From contig JACZWF010000003.1 of assembly GCA_022572285.1 (NCBI GenBank), forward strand, positions 1 to 27,714: a DNA stretch of 27,714 nt. Direction: 5' to 3'. Shown in pieces: positions 22,468 to 27,714 of this stretch. The notes under the pieces were generated by a model. It was given only the letters and a program-made list of their open reading frames with translations. It made no database searches and was not told where the DNA came from. The translations under genes were made by a program, and so were the position numbers. How positions within the stretch are numbered: position 1 is the stretch's first letter; each line of letters opens with the position of its first letter. Origin of the DNA: Nitrososphaerota archaeon. GTDB lineage: Archaea > Thermoproteota > Nitrososphaeria > Nitrososphaerales > UBA57.

Positions 22468-23460
22468 ATGAGTCAGAACATGATCGATCTGCGGCTTGAG
22501 GATCTAGAAGGAATTGGTCCCGTTACTATGAAAAAATTGAATGAAGCAGGGATAGATTCGGTGCTTCAACTTGCTGTTGCCATTCCTGACGAGTTGATGG
22601 ACGAAATCGGAGGGACTAGAGAGAGCACATCGGAACTCATCACCAAAGCACGGAAGACATTGCAGGAAAATAATCTCGTGGAGCGGGAATTCATGCCAGC
22701 TTCAGAAGCTTTGGAGTCGAGGAAATCGATCCTTCGGTGTACAACCGGCTCGGAAAACTTAGATGCTCTGCTAGGGGGTGGAGTCGAGACCCAGGCTCTA
22801 ACTGAATTCTATGGAGAATTCGGTACCGGAAAAACTCAAATTGCTCACACATTGTGTGCGACTGCTCAACTCTCTCCAGAGGAACATGGACTTGGAGGTG
22901 GCGCGATCTATATCGATACTGAGTCGACTTTCAGACCTGAAAGACTGGCTCAGATTGCGGAAGCTAAAGGATATGATAAGCAGTCAGTACTAGAGAACGT
23001 TGTATTCACTCGAGTCTTCAATTCCGCTCATCTTGAGTTGATAATTCAATCACTAGCAAAGTACATCGAACAGAACAATATGAAACTCATCATTGTTGAT
23101 AGTGTAATAAGCCTACATCGGGCAGAGTTCTCTGGCCGCGGAACGCTGGCGGATCGACAACAACGACTCAATCGATTGCTGCATCGATTGCTCAGAGTAG
23201 CTGAAATCTACAATGTTGCAGTAGTGTTGACAAATCAAGTGATTAGTACACCGGACACTTTCTTCGGAGATCCAACGAAGCCGGCAGGAGGAAATGTCAT
23301 GGCGCACGCGAGTACGTATAGGATATACCTACGTAAGTCTGGACGCGACCGCAAAGCGATTATGGTCGACAGCCCATGTCACCCATACTCTGAAACCATG
23401 TTCACAATATCTGAGAGTGGAGTCATAGATCAGACATCGAAGGAGACCAAGAAAAAGTAA
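22468..23460 (+). CDS. radA: DNA repair and recombination protein RadA
   Basis: Archaeal Rad51/RecA-family recombinase forming filaments on single-stranded DNA for strand exchange. The 330-residue product has the N-terminal helix-hairpin-helix domain (EGIGPVTMKKLNEAGIDSVL, about 1-65), the linker and Walker A GEFGTGKT (116-123), Walker B MKLIIVDSVIS, the L1/L2 DNA-binding loops with TFFGDPTKPAGGNVMAHAST, and the C-terminal IRLRKSGRDRKAIMVDSP-like segment. Length and motifs are normal and all catalytic residues seem intact. It is the second gene of the operon that begins with the RHH protein. The AN1-like zinc finger follows after 26 bases. Confidence 0.97.
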   Translation: MSQNMIDLRLEDLEGIGPVTMKKLNEAGIDSVLQLAVAIPDELMDEIGGTRESTSELITKARKTLQENNLVEREFMPASEALESRKSILRCTTGSENLDALLGGGVETQALTEFYGEFGTGKTQIAHTLCATAQLSPEEHGLGGGAIYIDTESTFRPERLAQIAEAKGYDKQSVLENVVFTRVFNSAHLELIIQSLAKYIEQNNMKLIIVDSVISLHRAEFSGRGTLADRQQRLNRLLHRLLRVAEIYNVAVVLTNQVISTPDTFFGDPTKPAGGNVMAHASTYRIYLRKSGRDRKAIMVDSPCHPYSETMFTISESGVIDQTSKETKKK

Positions 23461-23486
23461 TCTCACTTAGGTAATATTAGGTGGCC

Positions 23487-23651
23487 ATGTATACAGACTT
23501 AAGCTCAAGCATCAGGCTCTGCAGTTTCTGTAAGCGACGACTAGATTTCGAGTACTTTGTAGCGTGCATGTATTGTGAGGAGGTCCATTGTTGGTTGCAC
23601 GCATCACGGCATACTCAGATTAAGGTCGAAGTAAAGGTAAGAGCGAAATAG
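23487..23651 (+). CDS. Small AN1-like zinc-finger protein, 54 aa
   Basis: ATG 23487 to TAG 23651, too short for ordinary gene calling. The 54 residues have seven metal-ligand candidates in the order C12-x2-C15-x11-C27-x2-C30-x4-C35-x2-H38-x3-H42 (motifs CSFC, CMYC, HCWLH, RH). This matches the AN1-type zinc-finger layout except that the last Cys is absent and the spacing before the second His is shorter. AGGTGG lies just before the ATG, so a ribosome-binding site is plausible. It lies 26 bases after radA on the same strand and may be part of that operon. The regular zinc pattern in a random frame is most unlikely, hence the high confidence. Partner unknown; AN1 fingers bind other proteins or nucleic acids. 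Confidence 0.75.
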   Translation: MYTDLSSSIRLCSFCKRRLDFEYFVACMYCEEVHCWLHASRHTQIKVEVKVRAK

Positions 23652-23710
23652 ACTCTTTATTCAATTCTGATTACGGACAATCATATTCCAAAAAACCAGA
23701 GGAGATTGAA

Positions 23711-24019
23711 CTAATTTCTCTTTGCTACGGCTAGACTCAACTCCCTAGTTCGTCTATGAAGCTTCTCTACGCTAGCTTGTAGAGAACCAATCTGCTTTGT
23801 TAGTTTGACCTGAAGATCCGCTAGTTGGCTACTCAACTTTGCGGTTTCTACACTCTTCATCCTGCGGTCGAGGTTTTCCAAATTAACCCTGAGATCCCTC
23901 ATCTGAGTTCCTAACTTCTCATGGACTGTTACAATCTGAGAACCGATCCCGTCTATTTTCTTAAGTATTGCCGAATCGGAAGTGTATTCGCGTTGCTTCC
24001 GACCCTTAGTTTGCGGCAT
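23711..24019 (-). CDS. Small coiled-coil protein
   Basis: The frame from ATG 24019 gives 102 residues, MPQTKGRKQREYTSDSAILK and then a long helical segment of heptads (MRDLRVNLENLDRRMKSVET, LSSQLADLQVKLTKQIGSL, LQASVEKLHRRTRELSLAV). An upstream GTG (24103) would add a 28-residue Pro-rich tail, but TATAAAT (plus 24044-24050) lies about 28 bases before ATG 24019, so transcription starts there. The protein should form a rod-like oligomer. No family recognised. It follows the same style as the protein at 19627-19842. Confidence 0.7.
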   Translation of the reverse strand: MPQTKGRKQREYTSDSAILKKIDGIGSQIVTVHEKLGTQMRDLRVNLENLDRRMKSVETAKLSSQLADLQVKLTKQIGSLQASVEKLHRRTRELSLAVAKRN

Positions 24020-24043
24020 GAACTCAGGGGCAGGATCATGAGG

Positions 24044-24050
24044 TATAAAT
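24044..24050 (-). promoter_or_regulatory. TATA box of the coiled-coil gene
   Basis: Read on the minus strand, ATTTATA is centred 28 bases before ATG 24019, the spacing of a leaderless promoter, and decides the start. Confidence 0.55.
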
Positions 24051-24165
24051 GTTGGTATTTTAGGTAATTGAGGTGTAAAAGCTGATAGCATCCAAGAGGA
24101 CACAATATAGCTCAGCTAGATGAGAATGACATCCACTCTTACAGAAATTTACTGCCCTAAGAAGA

Positions 24166-25491
24166 TTAGGTTAGGTTGGCACCCCTTTTCTTTGGCGATG
24201 AATTTGACGGAGTCTGAATCTTTACTAGAAGAACTAACGGTTTGCTTGTCGTGATCGAACTTCCTTCACGAGGGTGGACAGATTCGATCTCTGAGAATCT
24301 CCCATCCCTCAACCTACCTGATTTTTCAATTAACTCATGTTTTATGCCATCTGCGGCTAGGATCTGAAGTCCCTCTTCGCGTGTTAAACCAACTAAATTC
24401 GGGACTATCTTATCTTCCCCTAGTATGCTACTGACTTGAGAAACGATGAATCGAATGACCCTCTCAGTCAGCAGTCCTACTGTTAGACTCGCGATTGCCA
24501 AGGAATAAGGTGGATCAGGATTCGTTCCAACCTGTACAAGTATCAACCAAAGTCCAACAGCCAAGATGGGTCCAAGAAGGAATTGCGTCAAGGTTTTCAT
24601 CGAATGAGCTAAAATCTCGAATTTTCGTTCTTCCATCGTTGAGATTTCCTTAATCGATTTGACGTCATTGATTAACATAGGGAGATTTCGCAAATAGGCA
24701 AGATACGCTCCTAGTAGACCCAAAACAACCACATAAACTGGGATGCTGAGTCCACCAGAGTAACCAACGCCATCGAATATTCCTCCAATATTGAAGACCC
24801 ATCCAGTGGAGGAACTTGGGTCGATTCGGTCCATTACGAGTCCGATCGGAGCATCCGATCCTATTTGCCGGGGGAAGAAGACAAGTGATAATATCGGGAA
24901 GGTAGTGAGGATAGATAACAACAAGAATTGTATAATATAGAATTCAGGGAGGCGAAGGCCGAATAATCTTGCAAATCTTTTCGTAAACGGGTCTTTCAAA
25001 GGGTTGGCATCGAAAGGTCTGATAGGCCATACTGACATTAGCAGTAGGAGGAAAAGAGCGCCCGGGATTGAGAGTGTTAGGAGTGCCGAGGGACCACTAA
25101 CTAGGCTGAAACCTGGCGATGACCTAATGGTCGTGAAGGCTGTCGCATTCTCAATGGTGACTGCTTTGATAATGAATTCTCCATTCCGAGGAGCACGGAA
25201 ACCTCGATCTGCAAAAGACCCATCTTCATTGGAAATCGTTGAGGATCTATATATCGACTCTACCTGATCGAAAATCTCAATCTGTACTCTGGCAACTAAT
25301 CCAATAGGCTTAATCGAATCTGTAGAATCAAGTATCTTCCCAGATATTATCACAGCCTCTCCAGATGAATAAATAGCTCGTCCAGCATCAATAGAAATTG
25401 AGACAGAAGCGTTGGCGAAGACTGGCGTTACAAGAGGTATTAGCGCAATTGCAAGACAGACTAGAATGAATTGCAAACGAAGAATCCCCAA
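24166..25491 (-). CDS. Membrane protein with Ig-like and PASTA-like domains
   Basis: A 441-residue protein from TTG 25491. Residues 5-27 are a signal peptide ending at VFANASVS. A beta-rich outer domain (about 28-130; AGRAIYSSGEAVIISGKIL, SNEDGSFADRGFRAPRNGEF) looks like a macroglobulin/Ig-like fold. Membrane helices follow at about 137-156, 190-210, 245-270, 305-325 and 335-355. The last 79 residues (from 363) begin VPNLVGLTREEGLQILAADG, contain ESVHPREGSSITTSKPLVLL and match the PASTA domain that bacteria use to sense cell-wall fragments or shape proteins. No family name. It faces MsrA divergently. Confidence 0.75.
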   Translation of the reverse strand: MGILRLQFILVCLAIALIPLVTPVFANASVSISIDAGRAIYSSGEAVIISGKILDSTDSIKPIGLVARVQIEIFDQVESIYRSSTISNEDGSFADRGFRAPRNGEFIIKAVTIENATAFTTIRSSPGFSLVSGPSALLTLSIPGALFLLLLMSVWPIRPFDANPLKDPFTKRFARLFGLRLPEFYIIQFLLLSILTTFPILSLVFFPRQIGSDAPIGLVMDRIDPSSSTGWVFNIGGIFDGVGYSGGLSIPVYVVVLGLLGAYLAYLRNLPMLINDVKSIKEISTMEERKFEILAHSMKTLTQFLLGPILAVGLWLILVQVGTNPDPPYSLAIASLTVGLLTERVIRFIVSQVSSILGEDKIVPNLVGLTREEGLQILAADGIKHELIEKSGRLRDGRFSEIESVHPREGSSITTSKPLVLLVKIQTPSNSSPKKRGANLT

Positions 25492-25571
25492 GGTGAGTGA
25501 ATTAAGGCTTTTCGGCTCATTTCCAACCAGTAGTAATCCCTATAGGCTAACTCTTTACACAATACTATCAG

Positions 25572-26117
25572 ATGGAGACAGACTTAGCTACCCTAGGGGG
25601 GGGATGCTTTTGGTGTATAGAAGCCGTCTTTTCGGATTTGAAAGGAGTTGTGAGAGTCGAGTCAGGTTATTCGGGTGGTTCACTACCCAATCCGAAGTAC
25701 GAGGACGTCTGCGAAGGCAGTACAGGGCATGCCGAAGTGGTGCAAATCACGTTCACTCCCTCTATAATATCATTCAAACAATTACTTGAGATCTTTTTCA
25801 CACTTCATGATCCAACGACTATTGATAAGCAAGGCGCAGATATCGGACCACAATATCGGTCTATTATATTATACCACAACGTTTTGCAGAAAGAGATTGC
25901 AGAGAAGATCATTATGAGTGTTAATTCTGCGAAAATCTGGAACGCACCAATCGTGACTCAGCTAGAGCCCTTCAAGATCTTTTATCTCGCAGAAGATTAT
26001 CACCAGAACTATTTCAAGTCGAATTCGGAGCAACCATATTGTCGAGCGATTATAGCTCCGAAGGTAGCGAAGCTAAGAAGCCAATTTGGAGGGAAGCTAC
26101 GGACTGTCGAACGTTAA
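25572..26117 (+). CDS. msrA: Peptide methionine-S-sulfoxide reductase MsrA
   Basis: Repairs methionine-S-sulfoxide in proteins. The 181-residue protein has catalytic Cys12 in GGGCFWC, the family's VESGYSGG and YEDVCEGSTGHAEVVQITF, DPTTIDKQGADIGPQYRS and the C-terminal FYLAEDYHQNYF. Residues match MsrA at normal length. The reducing partner would be thioredoxin (20815-21138). An 8-G tract in codons 9-11 directly before the catalytic Cys is a slip-prone sequence. ATG 25572. Confidence 0.95.
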   Translation: METDLATLGGGCFWCIEAVFSDLKGVVRVESGYSGGSLPNPKYEDVCEGSTGHAEVVQITFTPSIISFKQLLEIFFTLHDPTTIDKQGADIGPQYRSIILYHNVLQKEIAEKIIMSVNSAKIWNAPIVTQLEPFKIFYLAEDYHQNYFKSNSEQPYCRAIIAPKVAKLRSQFGGKLRTVER

Positions 26118-26185
26118 TCGCCGCCCCCGATATATGAGGGAGTAAGACAAGAGGGCCCATCGAAGCTTAGCGAGACGACGATCTT

Positions 26186-26737
26186 TTGAGAATACGCGCC
26201 CCGACCTGGGACGAGATCTACGAGCTCGCTCTGTCGTTGGCACCAAAAGTGTTGGGAGACATTCCTTTCGATGTTATAGTCGGGGTTTCCAGAGGGGGAT
26301 TAGTCACTGCGAGAATATTCTCAGATTTACTTGAGGTTAAAGATGTCATAATAATACAGTCAGAACATTATCGAGGGGTAGATGTTCTTGAGGATGTGAC
26401 CGTAGGCAAAATAGATATTAGCGATCTCCGCGGCCGAACTGTACTACTTATCGATGATATTGCTGATACTGGAGAAAGTCTCCAAAAAATCTCAGGATTA
26501 CTTATTCCTAAGACCTACAGACTGAAAACTCTATGTTTATTCAAAAAGAATTCAAGCACTTTTACACCAGACTTTTATCAGAAGGAGACTGACGCGTGGA
26601 TAATCTTCCCATGGGACAGGTTGGAAGCCCTCAAAGCCTTAGAGAACAAAGGAATTAGTATGAAAGAAATTGCCAAGTCAGGTATAAAGGAGAGCATGCT
26701 TCATCGCCTTAAAGGTCTCTTAATTACGGATGAATAA
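26186..26737 (+). CDS. Phosphoribosyltransferase (purine/xanthine type)
   Basis: A 183-residue protein from TTG 26186. The PRPP-binding motif VLLIDDIADTGES is at residues 86-98, with the pyrophosphate loop GVSRGGLVTARI (33-44). The ending FYQKETDAWIIFPWDRLEAL is typical of an archaeal hypoxanthine/xanthine phosphoribosyltransferase-like group, so purine salvage is the likely role, substrate unproven. The last part (ISMKEIAKSGIKESMLHRLK) adds a helix-turn-helix-like tail that is not part of the catalytic fold and may be regulatory. A TATA-like GATATATGA (26128-26136) lies upstream. Confidence 0.85.
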   Translation: MRIRAPTWDEIYELALSLAPKVLGDIPFDVIVGVSRGGLVTARIFSDLLEVKDVIIIQSEHYRGVDVLEDVTVGKIDISDLRGRTVLLIDDIADTGESLQKISGLLIPKTYRLKTLCLFKKNSSTFTPDFYQKETDAWIIFPWDRLEALKALENKGISMKEIAKSGIKESMLHRLKGLLITDE

Positions 26738-26822
26738 CCGCCTCAACGATCTCTTGTCTTCGACATCAACAAGCCCCTAAGAGATATCTTCAGACAAGCA
26801 TTACGTGATCTGTCTATTAAGA

Positions 26823-27714
26823 TCATAAATTGCGTAATCCATTTAGAAGTCTCTCAACATCTTCTTCGTTGTTATAGAATGTTGGAGAGATTCTAATACC
26901 AAACTGGCTATGGCGCGCGGAGACGATAACATTCATTCTGGCTAACCGATCTACGACTTCTAGAGGATTCCTTGTCTTTATGTTAACAATTCCACCACGG
27001 TGTTCCAAGGGAGTCACCACTTTCATCCCGATCTCCCTCACCCCCTCTATAACGAGATCGGTGAGATGGAGTATGTGTTTCTCTAAATTCGGTATCCCTA
27101 TTGCTAAAATCATCTTGAGCGCTTCTCTAAGTCCATATATGGCAGCATAATCATGACTCCCGTTCTCGAATCTGGTGGCACTGTCGGATAGATTCATCTT
27201 CGTAAGATACGATGAGGGATCACGCACACTGTTCCAGCCAACCGATGGAGGATCAAGTGACGCTGGATCAGCAACATAGAGGATTCCCACCCCAAATGGA
27301 GCAAGAAGCCACTTATGACCACCTGCGGCCATAAATTCAAAATACCTAGAATCCACCGTAAGTGCCCCAAGAGATTGAATGGAATCAACTGAAAGGAGTA
27401 TGTGTCTGCGTCGAGAGATCTCAGACAGTTCCTTCAAATCAACTCGAAAACCGTTGGAGTACTGCACATGGCTAATCGCAATTAGTTTAGTACTTGCATC
27501 GATCTGCTTCTCAATGTCGCCTAAGTGAATAGTACCATCTCTGCGATGCTTGACTAGCTTCACTCTTACTCCTTCTTTATGCAAGTTGAGCCACGGGTAG
27601 ATGTTGCTTGGGAACTCAAGATCAGTGGTGATAACTGAATCTCCTCGTTTCCAATTCTTCCCTTTTGCGACGGTATTGATGCCATCTGATGTATTCTTTA
27701 GGAAAGCATTTCCC
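26823..27714 (-). CDS. Class V aminotransferase / cysteine desulfurase-like enzyme (5'-truncated)
   Basis: The frame is open from the right window edge (27714) to the stop at 26823; the N-terminal part is missing, so the ORF beginning at a TTG at 27584 is not a real start. The present 296 codons cover the PLP enzyme core: NAFLKNTSDGIN, RGDSVITTDLEFPSN, AISHVQYSNGFRVDL, LSVDSIQSLGAL (PLP-binding Asp/Gln), GGHKWLLAPFGVGILY with the catalytic Lys, and C-terminal small domain to LRNL. The layout fits the NifS/CsdA/isopenicillin-N epimerase branch, where cysteine desulfurases take sulfur from cysteine for Fe-S clusters; other class V reactions cannot be excluded. Confidence 0.85.
   Translation of the reverse strand, partial: GNAFLKNTSDGINTVAKGKNWKRGDSVITTDLEFPSNIYPWLNLHKEGVRVKLVKHRRDGTIHLGDIEKQIDASTKLIAISHVQYSNGFRVDLKELSEISRRRHILLSVDSIQSLGALTVDSRYFEFMAAGGHKWLLAPFGVGILYVADPASLDPPSVGWNSVRDPSSYLTKMNLSDSATRFENGSHDYAAIYGLREALKMILAIGIPNLEKHILHLTDLVIEGVREIGMKVVTPLEHRGGIVNIKTRNPLEVVDRLARMNVIVSARHSQFGIRISPTFYNNEEDVERLLNGLRNL

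Noticed and set aside
25412..25789. 125-codon plus-strand frame overlapping MsrA and the PASTA protein
   Set aside because: It crosses the divergent promoter region and two real genes in other frames; a shadow.
1..27714. CRISPR arrays, insertion sequences, integrase or toxin-antitoxin systems
   Set aside because: No regularly spaced repeats, terminal inverted repeats, transposase or integrase motifs were seen on either strand.

Overview
The window is archaeal chromosome. It carries ribosomal proteins L44e and S27e, initiation factor aIF2-alpha, the H/ACA protein Nop10, a GINS replication subunit, RadA recombinase, an STT3/AglB-type oligosaccharyltransferase and a tRNA gene that only reads correctly if several introns are removed. 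TATA boxes about 26-30 bases upstream of start codons, with little or no leader, are frequent, and TTG/GTG starts are common. Small lysine-rich peptides, F420-linked enzymes and a noncanonical multi-intron tRNA fit Thaumarchaeota/Nitrososphaeria or a close TACK relative. That placement is an inference; no rRNA is present to settle it.

Layout. Bases 1-5905: the N-terminus of a secreted protein running off the left edge, an MFS transporter, an unrecognised winged-helix-like protein, an AT-rich patch with a small sulfotransferase-like gene, F420-dependent methylene-H4MPT dehydrogenase (Mtd) and a membrane-anchored HtrA-type protease. 6044-9422: glutamine synthetase, an unlisted 43-aa ORF with a strong Shine-Dalgarno site, a DUF59/MIP18 protein, a 97-aa 'mini-KaiC' that has lost its ATPase core, a gene-poor stretch and a PD-(D/E)XK-like protein. 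9489-13841: the information-processing block GINS, L44e, S27e, STT3, with Nop10 and aIF2-alpha facing them from the other strand.

13938-19238: an LLM-family F420 oxidoreductase, an 18-aa lysine-rich mini-gene, an HTH-like protein, dihydrolipoamide dehydrogenase, a membrane-bound spermidine-synthase-like protein and a small membrane protein. 19276-22119: a tRNA-Val(GAC) with three inferred introns, a small coiled-coil protein, a HExxH metallopeptidase-like protein, a zinc-ribbon protein, thioredoxin, a membrane-anchored cupredoxin-like protein and a sparse region with a possible leaderless 28-aa ORF. 22120-27714: a ribbon-helix-helix protein under a palindrome-covered promoter, co-transcribed with radA, an unlisted 54-aa AN1-like zinc finger, a coiled-coil protein, a membrane protein with a C-terminal PASTA-like domain, MsrA, a phosphoribosyltransferase and a truncated class V aminotransferase.

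How the genes work together. Most of the window is housekeeping: translation (L44e, S27e, aIF2-alpha, Nop10, tRNA-Val), replication and repair (GINS, RadA), nitrogen assimilation (glnA), envelope glycosylation (STT3), and thiol/redox maintenance (thioredoxin, MsrA, Lpd). Two F420-linked enzymes (Mtd, LLM oxidoreductase) imply that the cell makes coenzyme F420. The most unusual items are the three-intron tRNA, the P-loop-less KaiC remnant, the palindromic operator over the RHH-radA promoter and several very small genes with their own promoter or ribosome-binding site.
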